A stretch of 64,000 nt of DNA from an uncultured Clostridia bacterium. GTDB lineage: Bacteria; Bacillota; Clostridia; Oscillospirales; Acutalibacteraceae. A model generated the notes under the pieces. It did not search any database. It saw nothing but the letters and a program-made list of their open reading frames with translations, and was not told where the DNA came from. Location of the stretch: contig CALWUT010000018.1 in NCBI GenBank assembly GCA_944384825.1, positions 62,001-126,000 of the forward strand. The letters run 5' to 3'. Position 1 is the stretch's first letter. Every line of letters starts with the position of its first letter. The translations under genes and the position numbers were made by a program. Of the stretch, positions 17,331 to 27,800 are shown in pieces.

Positions 17331-18056
17331 CTATTCAGAAAAGAGCTGAAATACCTCAAATATTTTAAATGATGGAATAAATTCTGTTTGGCTTTCATTT
17401 CTTAAGTATTGCATATTTTTTGAAATATCTAAATTATCTATACTTTCTTGATAAAATAAATTATTAAGAAAGTTTTTGATTTCCATAAGAAATTCTGTTA
17501 TTTTAAACTTTATTATGTATTCAGATTCATGCTCCACTATGTCACACTCACACGGCGTAAGGACGTCGTCAAGTTCCATTTCTTCCTCGGCGGCAGGTAA
17601 GCACAGCGGTGGAAACATAACGCACCACCAATTCTTACCTTTTCCTTCTCCTATTGTGATTCTTAAAGCGTCATAAAATCCTGACGGCAATGTATTTTTT
17701 TGATATTTTCTAATGTTAAAATACATATTTACAAGTTCGGCATTTACCTTATAATTATATCCGCTTTTATATACCTCTTCTTGAGCTACGTCCTTTATCT
17801 CTTTAAGATTAAATTCTAAATCTTTTTTAGCATTTTCCAAATTCGGAGAGTTCTTAAGTTTAGAACTAAACGCTTCTATAATTTTATCTCTGACTTTGAG
17901 TTTCACATCCTGATCTTCTTTAGAATCAGAGTTGGCTATAATATGTAATCTAAGTATCTTATTGCTTATGCTGTCACATCGGTTTGTGAAATCAGTTAAA
18001 GAAAAAATTAATGAAAATAAAAAGCCTAAAAGTAATGCTTTAGTTTTAGTACCCAA
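17331..18056 (-). CDS. spoIIR: Stage II sporulation protein R
   Basis: A 241-aa SpoIIR. A signal-like hydrophobic segment (about 5-22) is followed by the conserved LRLHIIANSDSKEDQDVKLKVRD block, and later by FYDALRITIGEGKGKNWWCVMFPPLC (shown in part across the text). SpoIIR is made in the forespore, crosses to the intermembrane space and triggers SpoIIGA to activate sigma-E in the mother cell. Its presence suggests sporulation is, or recently was, possible. The start is TTG with AGGGG eight nt upstream. The C-terminal third is less conserved. Confidence 0.88.
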   Translation of the reverse strand: MGTKTKALLLGFLFSLIFSLTDFTNRCDSISNKILRLHIIANSDSKEDQDVKLKVRDKIIEAFSSKLKNSPNLENAKKDLEFNLKEIKDVAQEEVYKSGYNYKVNAELVNMYFNIRKYQKNTLPSGFYDALRITIGEGKGKNWWCVMFPPLCLPAAEEEMELDDVLTPCECDIVEHESEYIIKFKITEFLMEIKNFLNNLFYQESIDNLDISKNMQYLRNESQTEFIPSFKIFEVFQLFSE

Positions 18057-18069
18057 TAAAAAAACCCCT

Positions 18070-18097
18070 ATTCTTTACCAAATTGTCTATAAAGAAT
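18070..18097 (-). terminator. Possible AT-rich terminator upstream of spoIIR
   Basis: Perfect 8-nt arms (ATTCTTTA with TAAAGAAT) and a 12-nt loop are followed on the minus strand by AGGGG and T7. It may end the LemA/TPM transcript, but the T-run also lies next to the spoIIR start, so the assignment is weak. Confidence 0.35.
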
Positions 18098-18139
18098 TGT
18101 GGGATTTTTTTTTTATTTTATTCAATTAAAAAATATTTT

Positions 18140-18955
18140 TTAAAATCCTCGTGACGCTCCGCCGCCACTTGTAGTTCCTCCACCACCGGAAAATCCTCCA
18201 CCACCGGAAAATCCTCCGCCACTAGAAAATCCACCACCGGAAAATCCTCCGCCAAAGAATCCTCCTCTAGAGCCATGGTTAATATCATGATAATCATGTG
18301 GGTAAAAACGTCTTCTTCTAAAAATTAGTGGAAAAATTCCTCCAAAAACAATCATTAATGCAACTATTATTATTCCCATAACCATTCCAATTTTACTGTC
18401 TTCAGAGTTATGATCGTATTCTGACACTAACATCGAAACCTCTTCAGGCATTTCTACATTGTATTCTGAGTATATTTCAGCTAATAATGCAGAATACAAC
18501 GCTTTTATTCCTATGTCCCATTCATCCTTTTTAAACGAAGGGATACCATAATCATCAAGAAATCTTCCGGCTTTAGCATCATTTATTCTGCCTTCCAATC
18601 CATCTCCAACTTGAATCCTTATTTCACGTTCTTCCATAGTTAAAAGTATAAGGAGTCCGTTATTTTTTTCTTTGTCACCTATTCCCCAATTTCTGAATAA
18701 ATTCAAAGAATAATCTTCTAAATTTTCTCCTTCTAAAGATTCAACAGTTACGACAACTAATTGTGCTGTTGTTTTATCGAAAAGCGCAGCACTATTACTT
18801 AAAATATAATCTTTCGTGTCTTTACTTAAAACTCCTGCAAAATCGTTTATATAAAAATCACTAGTGGGATTGACAACCGCCATCACATTCGTCATACTTA
18901 AAACCCATCCGATAATAATCAGACATGTAAGCAATAATTGCTTCTTCTTTACCAT
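18140..18955 (-). CDS. TPM-domain protein with Gly-rich tail (YgcG-like)
   Basis: A roughly 271-aa membrane protein. It has a signal peptide, a TPM_phosphatase domain (PF04536; about residues 30-180, with FINDFAG-like start, VVVTVESLEGENLEDYSLNLFRNWGIGD in the core, part quoted), one membrane segment near residues 190-215 and a tail of repeated GGGFSGGG units. Such proteins are often encoded next to LemA and both are membrane-envelope proteins of uncertain function. ATG at 18953-18955 follows AGGAG. Confidence 0.85.
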   Translation of the reverse strand: MVKKKQLLLTCLIIIGWVLSMTNVMAVVNPTSDFYINDFAGVLSKDTKDYILSNSAALFDKTTAQLVVVTVESLEGENLEDYSLNLFRNWGIGDKEKNNGLLILLTMEEREIRIQVGDGLEGRINDAKAGRFLDDYGIPSFKKDEWDIGIKALYSALLAEIYSEYNVEMPEEVSMLVSEYDHNSEDSKIGMVMGIIIVALMIVFGGIFPLIFRRRRFYPHDYHDINHGSRGGFFGGGFSGGGFSSGGGFSGGGGFSGGGGTTSGGGASRGF

Positions 18956-18975
18956 CAATCCTCACTCCTAAAAAA

Positions 18976-19551
18976 TTACTCAAAGCTTACAGTAGGTGCG
19001 TTTTGCGCCCCTTCACTCGCTTCAAACTGATCCGCTGCGCTAAATCCAAACATAGACGCAATTAAAACAGTTGGAAATTTCTTTATAGTTTGATTGTAAT
19101 TTTGAACTGCTAAATTATAATCCTTTCTTGAAACTGCAATACGATTTTCAGTACCTGACAGTTCATCTGTCAATGCAGTAAATTGTGTATCGGCTTTTAA
19201 ATTAGGATAATTTTCAACTATAACCAGCAACCTGCTTAACGCGCTAGATAATTCTGCATTAGCATTAGCTTTATCACTTACAGTCGAAGCTCCGGAAAGT
19301 TTTTCACGTGATTCTGAAATTTGCTGCAATACTTCTGATTCGTGTGAAGTATATCCTTTGACTGTACTTACCAAATTCGGAATAAGATCCATTCGTCTTT
19401 GAAGCTGAACGTCAATATTTGAATACTGATTATTTACTGTTTCTTTTAAAGTTATCAAATTATTATAACTTCCTATCCCCCATACCCCTAGTATTACTAC
19501 TAAAGCAGCAACTATAATTCCAAAAATTCCCCATCCTGATATTTTTTTCAT
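18976..19551 (-). CDS. lemA: LemA family protein
   Basis: A 191-aa LemA with an N-terminal signal anchor (about 7-27), then SYNNLITLKETVNNQYSNIDVQLQRR (in part) and the DLIPNLVSTVKGY block. It is predicted to be helical and displayed outside the membrane. It pairs with the TPM-domain gene 17 bp downstream. It starts only about 50 bp after the last eCIS gene, and I see no terminator between them, so co-transcription with the injection system is possible. Confidence 0.9.
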   Translation of the reverse strand: MKKISGWGIFGIIVAALVVILGVWGIGSYNNLITLKETVNNQYSNIDVQLQRRMDLIPNLVSTVKGYTSHESEVLQQISESREKLSGASTVSDKANANAELSSALSRLLVIVENYPNLKADTQFTALTDELSGTENRIAVSRKDYNLAVQNYNQTIKKFPTVLIASMFGFSAADQFEASEGAQNAPTVSFE

Positions 19552-19600
19552 TTCCGTTACACCCCTTTTTACTACAATTTCTTATTATAATTATGTTACA

Positions 19601-21394
19601 TCATTCTACTGAACTCACTACTACATACGCGGAATCAGATTTATTTTCAAATTTTACACTATATGCTTTAACTTCATAAACTCCTTCTTTAGACGGAGCT
19701 GTATAAAGTCCGTTATTATCAATTGTTCCCGTATTATTCTCTGCCATTCCCCACCTAACTTCTTGACTTATCGCTCCTTCAATATGAGCTTCGAATCTGA
19801 CTTGTTCTAAAGGCCTGATTCGGACTGTATTTGGAGTAATCACTACTCTTACATTCTCATCAATTACTAAATCTTCTTCCTCTTCATGAATCTCCACAGG
19901 CTTAAACGCCCACCACCGAATGTCTACTGCTTGAGCAGTAGTTTTTTCTTGAAGTCTTACACCTAGACGAACGGTTCCTTTCTCGGAATTGACTATTGCA
20001 GCTATTTGAACATTAGGAGACGATATAGAAATCTCTTCTTTAGAAAATATCCCCTTATCACCAAATACAAGCAGACCTTTATCATCTGTTAAGTAATTGG
20101 ATTTATTGTCTATAGCCGTAACTACAGCGACATTCCCCTCTCCTAGACCATGAACAAATTCATAAGAATAATAAGACTTACCTACTTTAGGATTAAACCC
20201 TAAATTGATCCTTTCCACTCCTGTAACTATATTATCGATTTTAGGTTCCGGAAGATCTACTACCTGAGGAACTGTTTTCTCTAATTCTTGCTTATTATTT
20301 TCATTACGAGATGTAATTATCTCTGTCGAATTTTCAACTGATTGAAGTAAACTTATAAGTTCATTACTGTAAAGATACTGCTTAAAAGGATGCTTTTCAA
20401 AGCTTTCAATAAAATAAGTAAGTTGATTTGTAACTATGTGAAATTTAGCTAGGTATAGAAATTTATTATCAACTTTCTCTATAAGTTCTGTAAAATTCTT
20501 TGCATAGTAATCGTTAATTATTATTTCCTTTATAGGAGTGGTTTTAATCGAAACAGGACACGTAAAATCGTTATTTATCGTAAATTCGTCTTTACCTACC
20601 TTTAATTTAAAAGATTTCTTACTAATCTTTAAATGTGAAATTGCATCTGTAACAGCATCGCATTTCATATAATAATTTTTTTTAAAAGTTTTGTAAGTAG
20701 AAATTTCAGTTTCCTGAAAATTAATACCTAATGATTCTTCTCCGGAAATGTTTTTAAAAAACTCTCCTTCTATATCAAACGAATAACCGACAGGAGCTTC
20801 TACTCTTTCTTTTTCAAAGATTACGGAAATTTTTAAATTCTTTCCGGGATTTACATATCTACCTATTTCTAAAGATATTTTAATGCCGTCTTTATTGTAA
20901 AGTTCTCTTGTTTCGAATATCAAACTGTCCAGCTTAAGAATTTCTTCTTTAGGTTTTTCCGCTGTTAAAAACAGTTCATATCCTTCACTTATTCTGTTAA
21001 ATTCTTCACTTACACCTCCGGATTTCCCCGAACCAGAAACGGAAAATGTAGTTTCTTTTAAATCTTCTTTGTAAGCTAAACACAAATATAGAATTCCCTT
21101 ATCTTTATTTTCCTCAAATCCCTTTATAACGTTTAAACGTCTTACGTAAGGTTCTGATACTACTATTTCTCGTCCCATGTAATCAAGTGCCATGCCGGTT
21201 TCCAGAGAAAAAGTTTTATTGTCTACTAAAATAACATCGAGTCCCGAAACAATCCCCGCTCCGTTTAGCATCTTATTTCCCAAACGGCGCTTTGAATTCA
21301 TGTATGTTTGCTCAGTTTGAAAATCTCTTACAGTCATCAATTTCCCGAAAAAATAATTATTTCTTTCGCAAGAATAATACTGTTTGTTTTCCAC
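19601..21394 (-). CDS. Conserved eCIS-cluster protein with C-terminal Ig-like domain
   Basis: A 597-aa protein. The N-terminal block YFFGKLMTVRDFQTEQTYMN followed by KRRLGNKMLNGAGIVSGL is one I recall from large hypothetical proteins encoded in contractile injection clusters of other phyla. The middle is beta-rich with little similarity I can name. The last 80 residues (ITPNTVRIRPLEQVRF, then WGMAENNTGTIDNNGLYTAP) form a bacterial Ig-like (Big) domain, common in adhesins and tail fibres. It is the last gene of the cluster, so a distal baseplate or fibre component is plausible. The start is GTG with AGGGG upstream. Confidence 0.7.
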   Translation of the reverse strand: MENKQYYSCERNNYFFGKLMTVRDFQTEQTYMNSKRRLGNKMLNGAGIVSGLDVILVDNKTFSLETGMALDYMGREIVVSEPYVRRLNVIKGFEENKDKGILYLCLAYKEDLKETTFSVSGSGKSGGVSEEFNRISEGYELFLTAEKPKEEILKLDSLIFETRELYNKDGIKISLEIGRYVNPGKNLKISVIFEKERVEAPVGYSFDIEGEFFKNISGEESLGINFQETEISTYKTFKKNYYMKCDAVTDAISHLKISKKSFKLKVGKDEFTINNDFTCPVSIKTTPIKEIIINDYYAKNFTELIEKVDNKFLYLAKFHIVTNQLTYFIESFEKHPFKQYLYSNELISLLQSVENSTEIITSRNENNKQELEKTVPQVVDLPEPKIDNIVTGVERINLGFNPKVGKSYYSYEFVHGLGEGNVAVVTAIDNKSNYLTDDKGLLVFGDKGIFSKEEISISSPNVQIAAIVNSEKGTVRLGVRLQEKTTAQAVDIRWWAFKPVEIHEEEEDLVIDENVRVVITPNTVRIRPLEQVRFEAHIEGAISQEVRWGMAENNTGTIDNNGLYTAPSKEGVYEVKAYSVKFENKSDSAYVVVSSVE

Positions 21395-21415
21395 GTCTGT
21401 TCCCCTTTTCTTTAA

Positions 21416-22621
21416 TTATTCTTCTTCAAATATATCTGCAAAATACTCTGCAGACCTTTTATCCATTTCCTCTGATATTACAAGATTGTTTGTATCTCTT
21501 TGAGTTTTGTCCAAAACCAAATCTTGATTTTTGGTTATAAATGAATTTATACCCATATAGCAGTGATTGTCTAAATATATCTGATCATTAAGTACAACTA
21601 AGTTGCATATGGAATCTACCGGCTTAATATTATTTATTACTCTTAATAATTCTATATAACTTTCCGTATCTTTTACGCATGATTCCGGAAGCATAACAGT
21701 AAAAATATATCCGTTATCTCCAAAAAGATTTTCAATTAAATCTTTTTGCTTATAGTAGCACATGTTATCTTTAACGTCAAATTGTTCAACTATAATAGGT
21801 TCTACTCCTACATATTCTTCCACTACTCTTGATATTGCTCTGCGCGTACCTTTCATTTTATATATACTTACCGATTCTTTAACAAGCTTTCTTAATCTTT
21901 TTTCTCCCCACATCGAAGGATCCTTTACAGATAACCAGTCTGCCATCCAATTTAAAAAATCTTTTGTAGTGCGATCAGGGTCAAATTTTAGAGGCATTAC
22001 ATCGATTTGATCTTCCAAGTCTACATACACGGATTGAAAAATCCCTAAAAACCTTGATAAAAATGAATTTTCTCCCGCTTCCTTACGATATATCTCCGGT
22101 AAGTAATCCACAAAGGTCACCTGCGGAAATTCAATTTTAACAGACTTTATAATTACAGGATCTTCTACATAACTTATAATCTCTAAACACATCCACAAAT
22201 ATCTTCCTTTAAAATCGTAAAGTAATATATCCGTAGGTGTGTCAAAACTCTTTGCCCCTATTAAATCAAACATATCTATTTTTCGCCCTATAGCTATTGA
22301 ATCATCCTTAATGTACTCATTTATATCTACTTTTGACTTTCCTGCAGCTCCAAACGATGGAATGACTATTTCAGGAGTATCACTTGCATAAATTTTTAGC
22401 TTGTAGCTTGCACTACTGGGCAAGGTTACGTCTAAACGGAGTCTATGCCATGTAGTACCTCTTTGTAAGCTATCAAAGGATTTTGAAATATATACTCCGT
22501 TTTCACCACTTCTACTTCTAAATGTCAGATTATCATTTTCGAAATTTAAATTTTTTAGTATACTTTTATCTTTCCAATCACTTTCTCGATTAAGTATAAA
22601 ATATATAGCTCCTGAAGCCAC
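21416..22621 (-). CDS. Baseplate wedge protein, phage tail protein I (gpI)-like
   Basis: A 401-aa protein. Residues about 175-280 carry a P2 gpI-like signature (FVDYLPEIYRKE, FLSRFLGIFQSVYVDLEDQI, LNWMADWLSV, IYKMKGTRRAI), found in eCIS tail proteins that attach to the baseplate wedge. The N-terminal part is a beta-rich segment resembling a carbohydrate-binding-like or discoidin-type sandwich, uncertain. GGGGAGG precedes the GTG start. It lies directly after the second baseplate-J-type gene, the usual eCIS order. Confidence 0.78.
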   Translation of the reverse strand: MASGAIYFILNRESDWKDKSILKNLNFENDNLTFRSRSGENGVYISKSFDSLQRGTTWHRLRLDVTLPSSASYKLKIYASDTPEIVIPSFGAAGKSKVDINEYIKDDSIAIGRKIDMFDLIGAKSFDTPTDILLYDFKGRYLWMCLEIISYVEDPVIIKSVKIEFPQVTFVDYLPEIYRKEAGENSFLSRFLGIFQSVYVDLEDQIDVMPLKFDPDRTTKDFLNWMADWLSVKDPSMWGEKRLRKLVKESVSIYKMKGTRRAISRVVEEYVGVEPIIVEQFDVKDNMCYYKQKDLIENLFGDNGYIFTVMLPESCVKDTESYIELLRVINNIKPVDSICNLVVLNDQIYLDNHCYMGINSFITKNQDLVLDKTQRDTNNLVISEEMDKRSAEYFADIFEEE

Positions 22622-22632
22622 AAAATCCTCCC

Positions 22633-24795
22633 CTAACTTCTATAAATTTCAGAACTTTTTACGTAACTAAAATCTATCTTTTGAACGTAGTAAACTCCAT
22701 TTGGCGGAATTATTATGTCTTCAGATACATTCTTCTGAGTATTGTTGCCAACAGCTGTTATTCTAAGTTTGTTTAAACTTGAAACATATTTCAAGCGATC
22801 TATCATTCCAAATAAATCTCCAAATTTAAGAGGCTGTCCCATTTCACTATTTATGTTTTTAATAAAGCTTTTTACCTCTTTTTCTATATATTGATCGCTT
22901 TCCCGGTACGAAGAATCTACAGTTATTACTCCGCTTATAATCAATCCTATATACTCAGGACTTACAACTTTTATTTTAGTATTTATAAGTCTGTATTTCT
23001 CAAGATGATTAATAATATTCTTTCTAAAACTTTCAGGCAAAGTCAATCCTACTTTTCTGTTCCACCTTACTGCTATGGTTAGACAATTTTGTTTCATCAA
23101 GTCCTCACCTGGCATGTAATTAGGAAGAATCTTAACATTACTAAACATGAGTCCGGGAGTACTTTTTACTATATTTTCGTAGTCTTTAACCGTTACAGCT
23201 CTTTGTGGATTACTGAAAATATCCGCTGACCTAGCTTGAGCATGAAGTAAAGTTTCTTCATTCCGACCTCCTACAGCCGGCTTTATTTGACGAATCATAC
23301 AATTGTTTATGACTTTATTCTCACTTATAACCGAATTTATCATTCCTTCTTTTATATTAGACTCTCTTCCAAAAGTTTTTCTCAAACTGCATATTTTTAT
23401 ATTGTTTATTCCTATTCTCGGCGCCATTCCCCGTTCATGATCTCCAAATAATATGGCATTCATTTCTTTATCTAAAATGTAATGCCTATCATACTTAGAA
23501 GATGAAAAAAAGTCATCAACCCTTTCCCACTTATAAAATACTTCTTTACCTTCTACCCTTTCGGAAATCATTATTTCTAATCCGTCATAAAGTATGTCTT
23601 TGAAGGATATCTCCGAGCCTTGATGGGAAATTCCGGTTCCGCTACCCAATATCATCTTATCTTCTAACGTTTTTTCGTAAGAAACTATCATAACAGCTTC
23701 TTCATTGTGTCTTAAAGCTTTTATTTCATCCCATATTCCACTAAGATTTACGATTGTTTCACCACGTTTAATGTTGTGCTTAAATACAGGAAGTTCACTT
23801 TTGATCCATCCCCCGTGTTTTTTAAAGTAAACGTCGCTCTTTCCGTACAAAGCTAAATTACTAGACAATTTCACCACGTGGCTTGCAGAAATATCTTCTT
23901 TCTTTATTATAACGTTTTCACATACTGTATCGTTTTGCGCCGCAATAAAAACATTGGTAAGCAGATTATCTATCCTGGGAGGATAATCATATTCATCATA
24001 TTCAAGAACTGCTCTTATTTTATACTCTCCGTCCAAAGGTAGAGTATCACCATTAAATTTCATTTTTATAATACCGGAAAACAAAAAATTGTGAGTATTA
24101 TCATTTACTATTTCTACTTTATGCCAGCCTACTTTTCCTTTTTCTTTTCCATAATACTCCCATTTTACTTTAGCCATTTCTTCAAATTTATCCGAAGGAT
24201 TTATAGGATTTCTTTCCAATCCCTTACTTACATATATCGAGAAATAGAAATTGACTACAGAATTCTTTGGAAGAGAAGAGTCAAAATTGATTGTAAACTT
24301 TCGCTTATTCTGTTTATCATTCTTCCGCCCTATATCTTTTCCGAAAAGGAAAAACGCCTTTTTGCCATCAAACTTATAATATTCTTCCTGCGACGGAAAC
24401 TCAGGATTTTCAAATACTACGCTCAGTATTTTTGATTTAATGAGTATTTGTGAATTTAAATTTTCAAAAATCATATTATTAAATTTCCATTTAGTTCTAA
24501 GCGGAAGATTCACGTTATCCTTTAAACCTGAAACCTCTAAAAGTGTTTCAGATCCTTTGTTTTTGTACATCGAAACATCCAAAAGCTTTAAAAATTTCCT
24601 CTCTACTCCCACAGATATCCGATTAAGATATTCATGCTGTACAAACTTAAGCCACGAAAATAACTCTACTAATGTTATTCCCGGATCAGACTCTTGAAAA
24701 TTAGTCCATTCGGTACTTTGATACAGTATCTGCTTTTTTGCATCTTCAAGGATGCTCTCAAGCGATGCATCATTAAGATTTTGTATTTCAATCAT
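22633..24795 (-). CDS. Baseplate J-like protein (Afp12-type)
   Basis: A roughly 720-aa protein of the putative baseplate assembly family. The N-terminus (WTNFQESDPGITLVELFSWL) is a classic start of Afp12-like proteins. The C-terminal half contains the baseplate-J-type region with YILDKEMNAILFGDHERGM, VGGRNEETLLHAQAR and KTVRD-like VTVKDYENIVKSTPG. The ATG at 24793-24795 is eight nt after AAGGAGG; an in-frame GTG overlaps that site. Together with the 1002-aa protein it would form the wedge ring around the hub. Confidence 0.85.
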   Translation of the reverse strand: MIEIQNLNDASLESILEDAKKQILYQSTEWTNFQESDPGITLVELFSWLKFVQHEYLNRISVGVERKFLKLLDVSMYKNKGSETLLEVSGLKDNVNLPLRTKWKFNNMIFENLNSQILIKSKILSVVFENPEFPSQEEYYKFDGKKAFFLFGKDIGRKNDKQNKRKFTINFDSSLPKNSVVNFYFSIYVSKGLERNPINPSDKFEEMAKVKWEYYGKEKGKVGWHKVEIVNDNTHNFLFSGIIKMKFNGDTLPLDGEYKIRAVLEYDEYDYPPRIDNLLTNVFIAAQNDTVCENVIIKKEDISASHVVKLSSNLALYGKSDVYFKKHGGWIKSELPVFKHNIKRGETIVNLSGIWDEIKALRHNEEAVMIVSYEKTLEDKMILGSGTGISHQGSEISFKDILYDGLEIMISERVEGKEVFYKWERVDDFFSSSKYDRHYILDKEMNAILFGDHERGMAPRIGINNIKICSLRKTFGRESNIKEGMINSVISENKVINNCMIRQIKPAVGGRNEETLLHAQARSADIFSNPQRAVTVKDYENIVKSTPGLMFSNVKILPNYMPGEDLMKQNCLTIAVRWNRKVGLTLPESFRKNIINHLEKYRLINTKIKVVSPEYIGLIISGVITVDSSYRESDQYIEKEVKSFIKNINSEMGQPLKFGDLFGMIDRLKYVSSLNKLRITAVGNNTQKNVSEDIIIPPNGVYYVQKIDFSYVKSSEIYRS

Positions 24796-24817
24796 GTTTT
24801 TCACCTCCTTCAGAGTT

Positions 24818-27800
24818 TTAACCTACCGTTATATTTATTTCAGGCACTCCAAATATCGGAACTACAAATTTATATTTTCCAATATTCTCAAAATCCACTT
24901 CTTTCTTTCCTTCCGGAGTTATAAGCTTAGTAAAAATATTTATATTCTTTATCCATTTAATTCCCGGAACAATTTTTATATAGTTATATATAAATTCTTT
25001 TCTAGGAAATTTACCAATTTCCCATCCCTCTCCGGAAAAATTGCCACGCACAGGATCTAAAAATTTTTTAAGTCTTGTCTCAATTCCACTATAAACTCCT
25101 TGATACGAATTAAAGTCATCTATTACAATATCTACACTTATTGATGTCTCGACGTATCCTACTTCAAAAATCCTAAGCCTTGAAGACTGCGAAAGTGACG
25201 CAGGAGATTTCTCATCTATGAATTTCCAAACTTTATTCTTTATGCCTTGAAACTTTTCATAACCCTGCATATAAACTCTTGGAAGTATAGCTATCGAAGT
25301 AACTCCTATACAAGGATTACTATCTTCATCAAAGTGAGAAAGACATTTAACCCTATATATATTTCTATCGTGAAATCGTATGGAATCTTCAAAGTCGCTT
25401 AATGAAACCAATCGATTTCCTCCTGAAATCTGTCCAAATACTCTTCTAGCGGCACTATCAATCGATTCCATGTCTACTCCACCTAACATTGGAGAAAGGT
25501 TGTACACTCCATCAATATGAGGAATAGTATTAACAAAATCCTTTATTTCCTTTATTCCTATATTACCTTTGCTTCCATTGCATACCGAATATTCTATCTT
25601 TATACTTTCATTATACTGTTCCGGAGGTATTTTACCATTTCTGCCGTTTCCAAATATTATTTCTCCTTTTGAATAATCAACTTCATAAACTCTGTCATTT
25701 ACGCCGTAAGATATCAAATTAGAAACTTTTTTCCATTTTATCCATAATTTTTCTAAGCGTCCTAATTCATCGTATTCAGGATTTACTTTATCTACTGAAC
25801 ACTTTAAAAACATTTCCTGTTCGGAAGTTGATATCTTGCCGAACTCATCTATCCATACTTCTACATTCGCAATATTTGAATGTGAAAGCTTACAATGCTT
25901 GTCTTCCTCATCTTTTTCAATCCAAAAGTACTCCGGCGGACGGGTATCTTTCTGCATAGCACGGATGGAATTGAACTTTATGTCATTTATTACAGGACGA
26001 TTAGAAATATCGGCATTGTAGGAATATGTGTTATCCTGGTTAACAATTCTAACAAAATATCCAGTAACTCCAAATATCGTACTCTCTACAAAATCGTTTT
26101 TACCTATCATGGTTACTGTTTCGGTATGAGAAAAATTATCAGTAGCATCCATTACCTCAATATGCTTCCATTGAGCTTCACCTTTGTGATTTCTAGCTAA
26201 GTACTCCCATTTAAGAGTAGGATTAAATCTGTGAATTCCCTCTTCTATGTTTATAAGAATTCTTATCATGCCTTGTACCAAAGGCTTACTCAAGCACATA
26301 TACATCGCAGGACTTTTACAAATGCGTCTTTCCATAAGAACGCTCAAGCCTTTATCAGAAAGATTTATAAAATTACTTTCCAAATCCGATTTTACTATTA
26401 CGTTATCAAACTGATGTTCACTACCTTCATAATTATATTTAACTTTAAAGTCATGAACATAGGGAGTAATAAAATTTGCATAAAAGTCAAATCTATCACT
26501 CATTTTGGTTATTCTAGACCTTATAAAATACCCATTTGCCGACCCTACCGAAACGCTTTGAATATCTTCAGGACACTTAAATTTTAATACCCTCTCCGAT
26601 ATCTTTTCTTCTTTTAAAGTGAAAAATTCTTCTCCGTTTTCAAAAGTCTCCAGCCTTGCCCATCCCGATCCATTCCAATACTCCCACTTAACCTTTTCTA
26701 TTTTTATATCTCCAGGCTCAAGATCCGCAAAATCTATGTCACTCATTATTGACTTATATTTTTTACCGGGAATTTTCATATTAGTATTTATCTTTACAAA
26801 CTGAACTCCGGCACTTAATTCTATTATAGCTCCCTTTTTAGTAAACGCTTCATCAGAAGCAACTGAAAATCTATTATACATTGTATACTCTTCGTCAAAA
26901 GGATAAAAATCGTTTTCTGCAAGTTGAGTATCATCAGCAAAAAATGAATCCGCAGGAATATAGTCAGATACAGATTGATATTTTATTGAAGTTACCCTTA
27001 TATCACCTTCAGGTACTATCTTAAACCTGCATCTTAAAAAACGTGATTCTTTATCTAATACCTTTGTAGGTATACTACTTCCTTTAAATTTTATCTTCAC
27101 CCCCAGTTCAGTCTTTTGAACTGAATCCACACTTTTCCACTTTTTGCCGTCATAGTACTCCCATGTTACATTATCAGGATCCGAAAAAATTGCGGGAAGT
27201 GAGTTTTGCCCTATCGCTGACAAATTATTATAAAAGGAAAATATTACATCTGTATTCGACATATTAAATACTATATCATCCCAAAAGTACATTTCATGAC
27301 TCTGCAAATTTTTGCAAAACATATTATCAAATATTCTAAATGGAATTATTTCCTTTTCTTTTTCTAATTTTACATTCTCGTAAACACAACTTATAACGTC
27401 TTTTATACCATCCGTAAAATAAACAGCCTTTAAAGTGGTGTCAATAGCAGTCAAAGCGTCCAAGGTTTCATAAATAACCATTCCATCTTCATTATCAGCA
27501 GGAGCAAAAAGTCTGGTTCCTTGGTCAATATAAACTCCTTTTGAACTTCCGGAAGATTTTACTATTATCATACCCGATGCAGAAGTGGCAGGCCGCAGCT
27601 TAGTTCCAAGCATATTAAGAAAAGTTAGATAATAATTATATAAAGTTTTATTATATCTGCTTAAAGTATCCTCCATCATATTACAAAAAACTTTAGCAAA
27701 AACTATCCCTAAGTCTTCACTGTTTTCATCAAAATTCCATTCAGGTATATACTGCTTAGCCAGTCTCTTAACTTCATTCATTAAATCACTGAAATCTCTT

